DNA of 64,000 nt from Lysobacter sp. S4-A87 (GCF_022637455.1 NZ_CP093341.1:2666001-2730000); one strand, 5' to 3'. Counted from the first letter of the stretch, positions 34,433-43,788 are shown. The notes: a model not told the origin generated them from the sequence alone. Program-made: numbers and translations.

Positions 34433-34588
34433 CGGTTGTTCCCTCTCCCCTGGGTGCCACGGCATGTGCAGGCCATGGCAACGAGCTGTTCAGATCAAGC
34501 CGCTAAGATAGCGGCCCGCCGCGACCCGGCGCCAGCGCCCGACATCGGATTCGGTCGCGCGGCCGCAGTCGTGCGTCTGGTTGTAACG

Positions 34589-35971
34589 ATGTCCCCGTCT
34601 CCCACGCTCGCCGTTCCTGCCCGCAAAGGGCTGCTCGGCGAAGTCCGCACCACCGCCATCCTTGCCGCGCCGCTGGTGGGCGGGCACCTGTCGACCGGCC
34701 TGATCGCGTTCGTCGACAACGTCCTGGCCGGCCACCACAGCACCACCACGCTGGCCTCGGTCACCATCGGCACGGCGCTGTGGTGGCTGCCGATGATGGT
34801 GCCGATCGGGACGCTGCTGTCGGTGCCGCCGTCGGTGTCGCAGCTCGACGGCGCCGGACAGCGCAACCAGATCGGCGCATTGTTCCGGCAGGCGCTGTGG
34901 CTGGCGCTCGGCCTGGGGCTGGTGCTGTTCGCCTTCCTGACCTTCATCCCGCTCGCGCTGGGCCCGATGGGCATCACCCCCGAGATCATTCCCGGTGCCA
35001 CCGCCTTCCTGCACGGCATCCGCTGGGGCGTGGTGGCGCTGACGCTGTTCTTCTGCATGCGCTATCTCAGCGAAGGCCTGCACTGGACTTTGCCGACTCT
35101 GGTGCTCAGCGCTGGCGGCCTGCTGATCCTGCTGCCCGTCGGCTACGTGCTCACCTTCGGCAAGTTCGGCTTCCCCGAGATGGGGGCCGGCGGACTCGGC
35201 GTGGCCTCGGCGATGATGCTGTGGATGCAGGCGATTGGCTTTGCCGTCGTGCTGTGGCGATCGAAGCGCTTCGCCGACCTGAAGCTGTTCGAGCGCTTCG
35301 ACATGCCGGAGTGGTCCATCGTCCGCAACCTGCTCGCCACCGGCCTGCCGATCGGCGTGACGGTGCTGATGGAAGGCGGACTGTTCATCGCCACCGCACT
35401 GCTGATGGGGCGCCTGGGCGAAGTGCCGGCGGCCGCGCACCAGATCGCGATCAACCTGGCATCGCTGTGCTTCATGGTGCCGATGGGCCTGGCCGAGGCC
35501 ACCACCGTGCGTGTCGGCCATGCGCTCGGCCGCGGTGACTTCGCCGGCGTGCGACGTGCCGCCTATGCCGGCTACGCGATCGTGATCGGCACGCAGCTGT
35601 TTTCCGGCCTGGTGCTGCTGACCGGCAACGACCTGCTGGTCAGTTTCTATACCGCCGATGCGGCGGTGGCGACGCTGGCCGCCTCCCTGCTGCTGTACGC
35701 GGCGGCGTTCCAGTTCCCCGACGGCGTGCAGGTCCTGTCGGCCGGGGCACTGCGCGGGCTCAAGGACACCCGCGTGCCGATGGTGCTGGCGGTGCTGGCC
35801 TACTGGGGCATCGGCATGCCGCTCGGCGCCGGCCTCGGGCTTGGGCTGGGGTGGGGACCGAAGGGCATGTGGATCGGCCTGATCGCCGGACTGAGCGTGG
35901 CCGCGCTGCTGTTGTGCAGCCGATTCCTGCGTTCGAGCCAGCCCGACCGGCTGGTGATGCGCGGTCCTTGA
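34589..35971 (+). CDS. MATE-family multidrug efflux transporter (NorM-like)
   Basis: Inner-membrane Na+- or H+-driven exporter of cationic drugs, 460 residues with 12 predicted helices, the normal size. The first helix region reads APLVGGHLSTGLIAFVDNVLAGH. The second half starts with LPIGVTVLMEGGLFIATALLMG and has the family motif AAAHQIAINLASLCFMVPMGLAEATTVRVGHALG, plus GALRGLKDTRVPM near the end. Start at the ATG 34589. It is transcribed alone toward sppA. Confidence 0.92.
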   Translation: MSPSPTLAVPARKGLLGEVRTTAILAAPLVGGHLSTGLIAFVDNVLAGHHSTTTLASVTIGTALWWLPMMVPIGTLLSVPPSVSQLDGAGQRNQIGALFRQALWLALGLGLVLFAFLTFIPLALGPMGITPEIIPGATAFLHGIRWGVVALTLFFCMRYLSEGLHWTLPTLVLSAGGLLILLPVGYVLTFGKFGFPEMGAGGLGVASAMMLWMQAIGFAVVLWRSKRFADLKLFERFDMPEWSIVRNLLATGLPIGVTVLMEGGLFIATALLMGRLGEVPAAAHQIAINLASLCFMVPMGLAEATTVRVGHALGRGDFAGVRRAAYAGYAIVIGTQLFSGLVLLTGNDLLVSFYTADAAVATLAASLLLYAAAFQFPDGVQVLSAGALRGLKDTRVPMVLAVLAYWGIGMPLGAGLGLGLGWGPKGMWIGLIAGLSVAALLLCSRFLRSSQPDRLVMRGP

Positions 35972-36106
35972 ACCGGCATCGGCCGGCCGTTGTCACACCT
36001 CCGTACCGCCGCATCACGCCAATGGCCGCTAGGGCGTGTTACGAATGGCGGGTGAATTCCATGCCATCCGGGATTAGGCTGGAAACGTAAGCCAGGAGCC
36101 TTTGCA

Positions 36107-37990
36107 ATGAACGATACGCCCCGTCGTGGCCCGATCGCCCGCTTCTTCGTCGGGCTGTGGGATGCGATGAACTTCACCCGAAGGTTGGTCCTCAACCTGG
36201 TGTTTTTCTTCCTGCTTTTCCTGTTCCTCGCGATCATGATGTCGGGCCCGCGGACCAAGCCGCTGCTCGATCGCACCACGCTGGTCATCGCGCCGGAAGG
36301 GACCCTGGTCGAGCAGTACAGCAGCGACCCGCTGACGCGCGCGCTGGGCAAGGCCCTGGGCGAGCGCGGCGGCGAAGTGCAGCTGCGCGACCTGGTGCGC
36401 GCACTGGATGCGGCGCGCGAGGACAAGCGCATCGAGCGCGTCGTGCTCGACCTGGACGAACTCGAGGCCGGTGGCTTCGCTTCGCTGCGCGAAGTCGCGC
36501 AGGCGGTGGCGCGGGTCAAGGCCAGCGGCAAGCAGGTCGTGGCGTTCGCCGAGATGATGGACCAGAAGCAGTACCTGCTGGCCGCGCAGGCCAACGAGGT
36601 CTACCTCGATCCGATGGGCGGGATGCTGCTGGAAGGCCTCGGCCGCTATCGCACGTACTACCGCCAGGGCCTGCAGGACAAGCTCGGTGTCGACGTGCAC
36701 CTGTTCAAGGTCGGCGAGTACAAGTCGGCGGCCGAGCCGTACGTGCTCGACGCGGCGTCGCCGGAAGCGAAGGAAGCCGACCTGTTCTGGATGAACGACC
36801 TCTGGCAGCGCTACCTGGGCGACGTCGCCAAGGCGCGCAAGCTCGATGTCGCGCAGCTGGCACAGGGCATCGAGCAGATGCCGGTCGGCATCGCCGATGC
36901 CCAGGGCGACCTGGCCAAGTTCGCGCTGCGGACCCGGCTGGTCGACGGCCTGAAGACCCGCGAGGAGGTCGACGACCTGCTGATCCAGCGCGGTGTCGCC
37001 GATGACGATGCCGACGGCGGTTTCCGCCAGGCCTCGCTCGACGAGTACCTGGTGCAGCTGGACAGCGGCCTGGACGCCGTCGATCTGCGCCGCCCGCAGG
37101 TGGCCGTGATCGTGGCCGAAGGCGAGATCCAGGGCGGCGAGCAGCCGCCGGGCACGGTCGGTGGCGTGTCCACCGCGGCCCTGCTGCGCGAAGCGCGCGA
37201 CGACGAGAACGTGAAGGCCGTGGTCCTGCGCGTCGACTCGCCCGGTGGCGAGGTGTTCGCTTCCGAGCAGATCCGCCGCGAAGTGGTCGCGCTGAAGAAG
37301 GCCGGCAAGCCGGTAACGGTGTCGATGGGTGACCTGGCCGCTTCGGGCGGTTACTGGATATCGATGGATGCCGACCGCATCTACGCCGATGCCTCGACCA
37401 TCACCGGCTCGATCGGCATCTTCGGCCTGATCCCGACCATCCCGCGCGCACTCGACAAGATCGGCGTGCATTCCGACGGCGTCGGCACGACCCGCTTCGC
37501 TGGCGCGTTCGACATCACCCGGCCGCTGCAGCCGGAAGTCGGCCAGGTGATCCAGTCGGTGATCGACAAGGGTTACCGCGACTTCACCGGTCGCGTCGCC
37601 ACGGCCCGCAACAAGCCGGTCGAACAGGTCGACTCGATCGCCCGCGGCCGGGTCTGGAGCGGCGAGCAGGCGAAGGAGCGCGGTCTGGTCGACGAACTCG
37701 GCGGCCTGCAGCAGGCGATCGATTTCGCCGCCACCAAGGCCAAGCTCGAAAAGGACAGCTACCACGTGCGCTACATCGAGAAGGCAGCGACGCCGTTCGA
37801 GCGCTTCTTCACCGGCTTCATCGGCAGTCGTGCCGGCGGCGCCTGGCTGCGGGAGTCCGACATCGCCCGCAGCCTGCTGGCCAAGGCTTCGCCGCAGGCC
37901 GCGGCCGACCTGCGCTTCCTCGAAGGCGCGATCCAGCCCACGCGCGGCGTGCCGGTGAAGGCGCTGGCGTACTGCTTCTGCGGTTTGTGA
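36107..37990 (+). CDS. sppA: Signal peptide peptidase SppA, 67K type
   Basis: Membrane-bound serine/lysine protease that degrades cleaved signal peptides, 627 residues (E. coli SppA has 618). An N-terminal membrane helix (about residues 27-47) is followed by two tandem S49 domains. The catalytic lysine is Lys206 (VGEYKSAAEPYV) in the first domain and the nucleophile is Ser413 (GDLAASGGYW) in the second, matching E. coli Lys209/Ser409. CCAGGAG lies 7-13 bp before the ATG. The C-terminus ends CFCGL. It is followed by an 11-bp inverted repeat and an intrinsic terminator. Confidence 0.96.
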   Translation: MNDTPRRGPIARFFVGLWDAMNFTRRLVLNLVFFFLLFLFLAIMMSGPRTKPLLDRTTLVIAPEGTLVEQYSSDPLTRALGKALGERGGEVQLRDLVRALDAAREDKRIERVVLDLDELEAGGFASLREVAQAVARVKASGKQVVAFAEMMDQKQYLLAAQANEVYLDPMGGMLLEGLGRYRTYYRQGLQDKLGVDVHLFKVGEYKSAAEPYVLDAASPEAKEADLFWMNDLWQRYLGDVAKARKLDVAQLAQGIEQMPVGIADAQGDLAKFALRTRLVDGLKTREEVDDLLIQRGVADDDADGGFRQASLDEYLVQLDSGLDAVDLRRPQVAVIVAEGEIQGGEQPPGTVGGVSTAALLREARDDENVKAVVLRVDSPGGEVFASEQIRREVVALKKAGKPVTVSMGDLAASGGYWISMDADRIYADASTITGSIGIFGLIPTIPRALDKIGVHSDGVGTTRFAGAFDITRPLQPEVGQVIQSVIDKGYRDFTGRVATARNKPVEQVDSIARGRVWSGEQAKERGLVDELGGLQQAIDFAATKAKLEKDSYHVRYIEKAATPFERFFTGFIGSRAGGAWLRESDIARSLLAKASPQAAADLRFLEGAIQPTRGVPVKALAYCFCGL

Positions 37991-38000
37991 TGGTTGCCCT

Positions 38001-38027
38001 GCCTCCCTTCCGCCAAGGAAGGGAGGC
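38001..38027. repeat. 11-bp inverted repeat after sppA
   Basis: GCCTCCCTTCC (38001-38011), a 5-nt loop and GGAAGGGAGGC (38017-38027). A perfect stem lies 10 bp beyond the sppA stop, just ahead of the intrinsic terminator. It may protect the mRNA 3' end or be another dispersed palindrome. Confidence 0.7.
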
Positions 38028-38035
38028 GACTACAG

Positions 38036-38066
38036 AACGCCCGGCCGAAGCCGGGCGTTTTTTGTT
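38036..38066 (+). terminator. Intrinsic terminator of sppA
   Basis: AACGCCCGGC (38036-38045), a CGAA tetraloop and GCCGGGCGTT (38050-38059) are followed by TTTTGTTGG. A 10-bp GC-rich stem plus a T run makes this a strong terminator on the plus strand. Confidence 0.9.
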
Positions 38067-38072
38067 GGACGC

Positions 38073-38300
38073 TCAGTCGCCGGTGCCCGACTCGGCCGCG
38101 TCGATCGCCGCCCGCTGCTGCTCGGCCGCTTTCGCGGTGTCCGCCTCCACCGCACGCGCCTTGTCCAGCGGCGCCTGGATCGCATCGCGCAGCTGCGTGG
38201 CCTGCGGCTCCGGCGGACGTTCCTTCTCAGGCGGCTGGGGCCTGGAGCACCCGGCCAGCAGTGCCAGCGTAGTCATTGCGCACAGCAGCGATCGCGACAT
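38073..38300 (-). CDS. Small lipoprotein
   Basis: A 75-residue protein from the ATG at 38300. The signal sequence SRSLLCAMTTLALLAGC ends in a lipobox LAGC at residues 15-18. The mature part is Pro/Glu-rich and then helical with heptad-like Ala/Lys/Glu (DKARAVEADTAKAAEQQRAAID), suggesting a short coiled coil. It resembles small Lpp-like or entericidin-sized outer-membrane lipoproteins in layout but has no recognised family. It is convergent with sppA and divergent from the SDR gene. Confidence 0.75.
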   Translation of the reverse strand: MSRSLLCAMTTLALLAGCSRPQPPEKERPPEPQATQLRDAIQAPLDKARAVEADTAKAAEQQRAAIDAAESGTGD

Positions 38301-38404
38301 CCGGGCACCCTCGACTGGTCTGGCGGCTATGCTACAGCGGCCGTCGCGTGCGGCAACGTGCCAAGGCGCGACCCACTTCACGCAGTGCGATACCGGAGAG
38401 CGGC

Positions 38405-39181
38405 ATGGACCCGAAGCGTTGGCGCCTGGACGGACAACTGGCCCTGGTCACCGGCGGCAGCGCCGGCATCGGCCGCGCGATCGCACGCGAACTGCTCGGC
38501 TTCGGTGCCGACGTGCTGCTCGCCGCGCGCGACTCGACCGCGCTCGATGCCGCGCGCAGCGAGCTGGTCGAGGACTTCCCCGAACGTGACATCCAGGGCT
38601 TCGTCGCCGACGTCGCCGACGAGGAGCAGCGCCGCGAGCTGCTGGACTGGGTCGAGGATTTCGGCGAAGGCCTGCACATCCTGGTCAACAATGCCGGCGG
38701 CAACGTCAGCAAGGTCGCCACCGATTACACCGAGGACGAATGGCGCCAGGTGTTCGAGGTGAACGTGTTCTCCGCGTTCGAGCTCTCGCGTTATGCGCAT
38801 CCATTGCTGACCCGGCACGCCGCGTCGAGCATCGTCAACGTCGGCAGCGTCTCGGGCATGACCCACGTGCGCACCGGCGCGCCGTACGGCATGAGCAAGG
38901 CGGCGATGCACCAGATGACGCGCAACCTCGCGGTCGAGTGGGCCGAGGACGGCATCCGCGTCAACGCGGTGGCGCCGTGGTACATCCGCACGCGCCGCAC
39001 CTCCGACAAGCTGGCCGATCCGGACTACCTCGACGAGGTGCTGCTGCGCACGCCGTTGGGGCGCATTGGCGAGCCGGAGGAAGTGGCGGCGGCGGTGGCC
39101 TTCCTGTGCCTGCCGGCGGCCGGGTATGTGACCGGCGAGTGCATCGCGGTAGACGGCGGGTTCCTGCGCTACGGGTTCTGA
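38405..39181 (+). CDS. SDR family oxidoreductase (tropinone-reductase-like)
   Basis: Classical short-chain dehydrogenase, 258 residues. The NAD(P)-binding TGGSAGIG is at residues 16-23, NNAG at 95-98, a catalytic Ser near 148-150, and the catalytic Tyr161-x3-Lys165 in YGMSK. The C-terminus reads GYVTGECIAVDGGFLRYGF. Closest in style to plant tropinone reductases and bacterial SDRs of similar length; the substrate is unknown. The start is preceded by GGAGAG. It lies upstream of a REP pair and the siderophore-receptor gene on the same strand but is probably a separate unit. Confidence 0.9.
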   Translation: MDPKRWRLDGQLALVTGGSAGIGRAIARELLGFGADVLLAARDSTALDAARSELVEDFPERDIQGFVADVADEEQRRELLDWVEDFGEGLHILVNNAGGNVSKVATDYTEDEWRQVFEVNVFSAFELSRYAHPLLTRHAASSIVNVGSVSGMTHVRTGAPYGMSKAAMHQMTRNLAVEWAEDGIRVNAVAPWYIRTRRTSDKLADPDYLDEVLLRTPLGRIGEPEEVAAAVAFLCLPAAGYVTGECIAVDGGFLRYGF

Positions 39182-39204
39182 GGCGCTTACTCCGTCCCTC
39201 CAGA

Positions 39205-39280
39205 CTGTCATTCCCGCGCAGGCGGGAATCCATGGGCGTTGCCCCTCGCGCCGTCATTTCCGCCTGCGCGGCAATGACGG
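39205..39280. repeat. Two tandem palindromes of the GTCATTCCCGC type
   Basis: Stem 1 is ATTCCCGC-GCAG-GCGGGAAT (39210-39229). Stem 2 is CCGTCATTTCCGC-CTGC-GCGGCAATGACGG (39251-39280), with one mismatch. The repeated GTCATT..CCGC core marks a dispersed repeat family found in many proteobacteria. It lies between the SDR gene and the Fur-box region. Confidence 0.75.
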
Positions 39281-39327
39281 GCGGAGGTGCGGCCGCCCGC
39301 CGTTTGCCCTGAGGCCGGCCCCACCCT

Positions 39328-39346
39328 TAGAATGCGAATCATTCCC
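39328..39346 (+). promoter_or_regulatory. Fur-box-like sequence upstream of the siderophore receptor
   Basis: TAGAATGCGAATCATTCCC aligns with the 19-bp Fur box GATAATGATAATCATTATC at 13 of 19 positions, including the contiguous AATCATT. It is 91 bp before the receptor start codon and fits iron-repressed transcription. Confidence 0.6.
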
Positions 39347-39436
39347 ATCTACTGCCGGGCGGAATGTCCACCGGTTTCACCCGGTGCCCGCCGCAACCCC
39401 ATGGACGGGGTGCCCGCCCCTTCCTCTGGTTCCCAC

Positions 39437-41560
39437 ATGTCCCTTCGCCGCGCCGCCACCTCCGCCGTTGTCTCCCGCCGCGCCCTCGTGCTGGCCCTCG
39501 CTGCTGCCGTGACCGCGCCGGTCGCCGCGCAGGCCCAGACGGCCTCGCCGTCGGCCACCGACCTGGACTCGGTCGAGGTGCACGCCCCGCTGGCCCGCAG
39601 CAGCGGCAGCGCGACCAAGACCGATACCCCGCTGCGCGAGATCCCGGCCTCGGTGTCGGTGATCACCGATCAGCAGTTGCGCGACCGCGCGGTGCACGGT
39701 GCCGAGGAAGCGGTCTGGTACACCGCCGGCACCCAGGGCGGCGGCTACGGTCCCGACCCGCGCAGCGACTGGCTGCTGGTGCGCGGCTTCACGCCGGCAC
39801 GCTACCTCGACGGTCTCGCCCTCGCCGATGGATCCGGCACCAGCATCACCCGCATCGAGCCGTTCGGCCTGGAGCGCATCGAAGTGCTGAAGGGGCCGGC
39901 CTCGGTCACCTACGGTGCGATGCCGCCCGGCGGCCTGGTCAACTACGTCAGCAAGCGCCCGGTCGACGAGGCGCTGCATGAAGTCGAGTTGCAGGCCGGC
40001 AGCTACGACATGGTGCAGGCCGCGTTCGACTTCGGCGGCGCCCTCGGTGGCAATGGCGAATGGTCGTATCGCCTCACCGGCCTGGCCCGCAACAGCGATG
40101 ACGTCGTCGATCATGTCCACGACGACCGCTACTACATCGCGCCCGCGCTGACCTGGAAGCCGGACGATGCCAACACGCTGACGCTGCTGGCACGCTACCA
40201 GCGCAACGACACCATCGCCGGCGCCGGTTTCCTGCCGTCGGAAGGCACGCTGCTGCCGAACCCGAACGGCAAGATCCCGATGAACCGCTTCACCGGCGAG
40301 CCGGGCTACAACACCTACGACAAGACCATGAAGTCGCTGGGCTGGGAGTACAGCCACGACTTCGGCGGCGGCACTGTGTTCAAGCAGAACGTGCGCTACG
40401 GCACCACCGACATCGACCCGGCGGTTGCGGTCGGCGCGTTCGGCCTGCTCGCCGACCAGCGCACGCTGTTCCGCTATCTGTGGGCGACCGAGGAAGAGTC
40501 GAAGAACACCGGCATCGACAACCAGCTGACCTTCGCCTTCAACACCGGTCGCGCCCAGCACACGCTGCTCGCCGGCCTGGACTACCGCGATGGTCGCAAC
40601 GAGTACGCGCAGGCGTTCGCGTTCACCGCGCCGACGCTGGACATCTTCAACCCGGTCTATGGCAGCCCGATCGTCAAGCCTGACTACACCTCGCGCACCG
40701 TGCAGGACCAGGACCAGACCGGCCTGTACATCCAGGACCAGATCAAGCTCGACCGCTGGGTCGTCACGCTCGGCGGTCGCCAGGACTGGGTCGGCACCGA
40801 CACGCGCGAGCTGATCGACGGCGCCAGCAGCCACCAGAGCGACGACGAGTTCTCCGGCCGCGTCGGCATCAACTACCTGTTCGACAACGGCGTTGCGCCG
40901 TACGTGGGTTACTCGCAGTCGTTCCAGCCGACGGTCGGCACCGATTTCAACGGCAACGCGTTCGTGCCGACCACCGGTGAGCAGATCGAGGCCGGCATGA
41001 AGTACCAGCCCGCGCACAACCGCGTGCTCGCGACGCTGGCGGTCTACCGTCTGGTGCAACAGAACACTCTCACCGTCGACCCGAACCACACCCTGTTCTC
41101 GGTCCAGCAGGGCGAGACCGAGGTCAACGGCATCGAGCTGGAAGGCCGCTGGAACGTCGGCAACGGTTTCAGCATCTACGGCGCGTACACCTACACCGAC
41201 TCGGAAGTCACCCAGTCGACCGACCCGCTGTCGCTGGGCAAGGAAATCGCGCTGCAGCCCGAGCAGGTCGCCTCGCTCGGTGCCGACTACACGATCACCT
41301 CCGGCGCGCTGTCGGGCCTGGGCTTCGGCGGCGGCGTGCGCTACACCGGCGAACACTACGGCGACGCCTACAATCTGTGGCAGACGCCGTCGTACACGCT
41401 GTTCGACGCCGCGGTGCACTACGACATCGGCCAGTGGCGCCTGCAGCTCAACGCCAACAACCTGACCGACAAGGAATACATCAGCGCCTGCAACAGCGCG
41501 GCCTGGTGCTATTACGGCTATCCGCGCACGGTCACCGCGACCGCACGCTTCCACTGGTAA
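39437..41560 (+). CDS. TonB-dependent siderophore receptor
   Basis: Outer-membrane receptor, 707 residues from the ATG at 39437. A signal peptide covers about residues 1-33 (ending AQAQ). A TonB-box-like DLDSVEVHA is followed by the plug domain (TPLREIPASVSVITDQQLRDR ... RGFTPARYLDGL ... LERIEVLKGPASVTYGAMPPGGLVNYVSKRP), the signature of the ferrichrome/hydroxamate siderophore class. The remaining about 500 residues form a 22-strand barrel ending in the aromatic ATARFHW. It heads an apparent operon with two small membrane proteins and a PepSY protein, and a Fur-like site precedes it. The siderophore cannot be named from sequence. Confidence 0.94.
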   Translation: MSLRRAATSAVVSRRALVLALAAAVTAPVAAQAQTASPSATDLDSVEVHAPLARSSGSATKTDTPLREIPASVSVITDQQLRDRAVHGAEEAVWYTAGTQGGGYGPDPRSDWLLVRGFTPARYLDGLALADGSGTSITRIEPFGLERIEVLKGPASVTYGAMPPGGLVNYVSKRPVDEALHEVELQAGSYDMVQAAFDFGGALGGNGEWSYRLTGLARNSDDVVDHVHDDRYYIAPALTWKPDDANTLTLLARYQRNDTIAGAGFLPSEGTLLPNPNGKIPMNRFTGEPGYNTYDKTMKSLGWEYSHDFGGGTVFKQNVRYGTTDIDPAVAVGAFGLLADQRTLFRYLWATEEESKNTGIDNQLTFAFNTGRAQHTLLAGLDYRDGRNEYAQAFAFTAPTLDIFNPVYGSPIVKPDYTSRTVQDQDQTGLYIQDQIKLDRWVVTLGGRQDWVGTDTRELIDGASSHQSDDEFSGRVGINYLFDNGVAPYVGYSQSFQPTVGTDFNGNAFVPTTGEQIEAGMKYQPAHNRVLATLAVYRLVQQNTLTVDPNHTLFSVQQGETEVNGIELEGRWNVGNGFSIYGAYTYTDSEVTQSTDPLSLGKEIALQPEQVASLGADYTITSGALSGLGFGGGVRYTGEHYGDAYNLWQTPSYTLFDAAVHYDIGQWRLQLNANNLTDKEYISACNSAAWCYYGYPRTVTATARFHW

Positions 41561-41570
41561 GCGCACTGGC

Positions 41571-41852
41571 ATGGAAACGGCACTGGCATTGTCGGCACTG
41601 ATCAGCACGCTGCTGTCGGCGCTGGCGCTGTATGCCGGTTCGCGCAACTGCCGCTGGACGCCGCGCCCGAAGCACCCGCACCGCTCCACGCGCATCGGCC
41701 TGGCGCTGGCGGTGGTCGGGCTGGTGCTGTGGATGCGCCTGCTCGGCGGTGGCGCTGGCCTGTGCGCGATGCTCGGCACCTGGATGCTGGGCATGATGGC
41801 GCTGCCGTACCTCGCCCTGCGTTCGCCCGCACACCCGAAGGAGTCGCGCTGA
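41571..41852 (+). CDS. Small membrane protein, DUF3325-like
   Basis: A 93-residue inner-membrane protein with three hydrophobic segments (ALALSALISTLLSALALYAG; GLALAVVGLVLWMRLL; AMLGTWMLGMMALPYLAL) and a basic loop RNCRWTPRPKHPHRS after the first. This layout and its place after a siderophore receptor and before a PepSY protein match the DUF3325 family. It starts 10 bp after the receptor stop, and its TGA overlaps the next ATG by 1 bp. Confidence 0.65.
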   Translation: METALALSALISTLLSALALYAGSRNCRWTPRPKHPHRSTRIGLALAVVGLVLWMRLLGGGAGLCAMLGTWMLGMMALPYLALRSPAHPKESR

Positions 41853-42115
41853 TGTGGGGCCGCGCCACCGCCGCCGCGATTCCAGGTTTCCTGCTGTCGG
41901 CCGGCGTGACCGGCCTGGCCTGCTGGCTGCTGCCGGGACCGTGGCAGTCGACGCTGGTCGCCGGCATCGTCGCGTTCTTCGCCGTCTGGATTGCGGTGAT
42001 GGCGCTGGCCTTCCAGTGCCGCAACGGCAAGCGCGCGTGGGCCTGGTTGGGTGGCGGCGCGGCGGTGAGCCTCGCCACGCTGTGGCTCTTGCAGACGTTG
42101 CAGTGGGTGCGCTGA
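41852..42115 (+). CDS. Small membrane protein, DUF3649-like
   Basis: An 87-residue inner-membrane protein with three hydrophobic helices (AIPGFLLSAGVTGLACWLL; TLVAGIVAFFAVWIAVMALAF; GGGAAVSLATLWLLQTL) and a short basic loop CRNGKRAWAW. It is DUF3649-like by size, pattern and context. The ATG overlaps the previous stop (TGATG) and GAAGGAG lies upstream. Together with the neighbours it probably belongs to a ferrisiderophore-reducing or iron-release membrane complex, as proposed for related Pseudomonas gene sets; this is inference. Confidence 0.65.
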   Translation: MWGRATAAAIPGFLLSAGVTGLACWLLPGPWQSTLVAGIVAFFAVWIAVMALAFQCRNGKRAWAWLGGGAAVSLATLWLLQTLQWVR

Positions 42116-42116
42116 C

Positions 42117-43733
42117 GTGATCAAGCTCAAGTCCAACACCCTGCGCACCTTCACCAGCGTGCACACCTGGGTCGGCCTGGTCGCCGGCTTCGCCTTGTTC
42201 GTGGCGTTCTACGCCGGCGCGATCACGGTGTTCCACCACGACCTGCAGGCCTGGCAGACGCCGCACGCGGCGCAGTCGGCGGAGCAGGGACTGGCCGATG
42301 CGCAGCGGCTGCTCGACGAAACGCTGGCCCGCCATCCCAGGGCGCGCGAGCACGTCGGCATGGTGTTCCCCGGTGGCGAGTACCCGCAGGCAGCCAGCTA
42401 CTGGCAGGACGCGAATGGCCAGTGGCGCTACGCCACGCTCGACAACCTCGACGGCGGCGACAAGATGCCCGGCGGCGCGCTGTCGGAGCTGGTCAACGAG
42501 TTGCACTACACCGTGGGCATTCCGGTCGCGGGCCGCTACCTGATGGGCATCATCAGCCTGCTGTACGGCCTGGCGCTGATCTCCGGCCTGGTGATCCATC
42601 TGCCCAAGCTCGCCGACGACCTGTTCGCGCTGCGCCCCGGCCGGAACCTCAAGCGTTTCTGGCAGGACGCGCACAACGTCATCGGCGTGCTCAGCCTGCC
42701 GATGCACTTGATGTTCGCCGTCACCGGCGCGCTGTTGAGCCTGGCGATGGTCGTGCTGCTGGCGCTCAACCCGCTGGCCTATCGCGGCGAACTGATGACG
42801 GCGCTGGGCCCGGCGATGGACACCGCGCCGGCATCGAGCGCGGCTGGCCGCGCGCTGCCGATGGGATCGCTGGCGATGCTGCATGCGCGCGCGATTGAAG
42901 TCGCACGCGCGCAGGGCCTGGCGTCGTTCGAGCCGGCCTACTTCAAGCTCGCGCATGCCGGCGATGCGAATGCCACGATCGAGATTTCCGGCGAATCGCC
43001 CGGGTCGCTCGGCCCGGTCGGTGCGGTTGCACTCAACGCCAACACCGGCGCCGTGCTCGCAACGCAGCTACCGGGCAGCCGCGACGCCAACCACGCCACC
43101 CTGGCCTCGGCCTACGCGCTGCATTTCGGCGAGTACGGCAACGCCTGGGTGCAAGTGTTGTATTTCGTGCTCGGCATCGGCGGCGCGTTCCTGTTTTATT
43201 CCGGCAACCTGCTGTGGGTGGAGTCGCGCCGCAAGCGACGCCAGGCCGAGCAGGGCAGGGCGCAGCTCGGCATGGCCCGCGCCACGGTCGGCGTCTGCAT
43301 CGGCGTGTGCGTGGCGATCTCGATGGCGTTCATCGCCACGCAGCTGGCGCAGTGGCCGGCGTTGCGCATCGGCGGCGACATCGAAGTGACGATCAGGATC
43401 GCGTGCTTCGTCAGCTGGGCGCTGTGTGCACTGTGGGCGGCGCTGCGTCCGCCGGTGCGGGCCGCGCAGGAGCTTCTGTGGGCCGCGGCGATCACCACCG
43501 CTATGGTGCCGCTGGCACACGGAGTGGTGACCGGCGCCTGGCCATGGCTGACGGCGATGCAGGGCCAATGGTCGCTGTTCTCCATCGATGCCGGCGCGCT
43601 GGCGATGGCTTTCGGATTTGGCTGGCTGGCGCGTGCCACCGCACGGCGCGCCCGCGACGGCGAACCCAACAGCGTCTGGGCCGACCCGCGCGCACGGGCG
43701 GCGCAGGCGGCCGCGAGCCTGGTGACCGACTAG
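42117..43733 (+). CDS. PepSY-associated transmembrane protein (putative ferrisiderophore reductase subunit)
   Basis: A 538-residue PepSY_TM family protein starting at a GTG 2 bp after the previous stop. The N-terminal helix with conserved His (RTFTSVHTWVGLVAGFALFVAFYAGAI) is followed by a periplasmic PepSY region, a helix around residue 140-160 (MGIISLLYGLALISGLVIHLPKL), another at about 195-220 (MHLMFAVTGALLSLAMVVLL), and C-terminal helices (LYFVLGIGGAFLFYSGNLLW and three more). The membrane histidines could bind heme. In Pseudomonas a PepSY protein beside small DUF proteins reduces ferric siderophore in the periplasm, and a similar job is likely here. Confidence 0.85.
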   Translation: MIKLKSNTLRTFTSVHTWVGLVAGFALFVAFYAGAITVFHHDLQAWQTPHAAQSAEQGLADAQRLLDETLARHPRAREHVGMVFPGGEYPQAASYWQDANGQWRYATLDNLDGGDKMPGGALSELVNELHYTVGIPVAGRYLMGIISLLYGLALISGLVIHLPKLADDLFALRPGRNLKRFWQDAHNVIGVLSLPMHLMFAVTGALLSLAMVVLLALNPLAYRGELMTALGPAMDTAPASSAAGRALPMGSLAMLHARAIEVARAQGLASFEPAYFKLAHAGDANATIEISGESPGSLGPVGAVALNANTGAVLATQLPGSRDANHATLASAYALHFGEYGNAWVQVLYFVLGIGGAFLFYSGNLLWVESRRKRRQAEQGRAQLGMARATVGVCIGVCVAISMAFIATQLAQWPALRIGGDIEVTIRIACFVSWALCALWAALRPPVRAAQELLWAAAITTAMVPLAHGVVTGAWPWLTAMQGQWSLFSIDAGALAMAFGFGWLARATARRARDGEPNSVWADPRARAAQAAASLVTD

Positions 43734-43788
43734 CCCGCGGCGACGGGCACGGTGCTAGAGTCTTCGCGCCGCACTCGGGCATACGACC

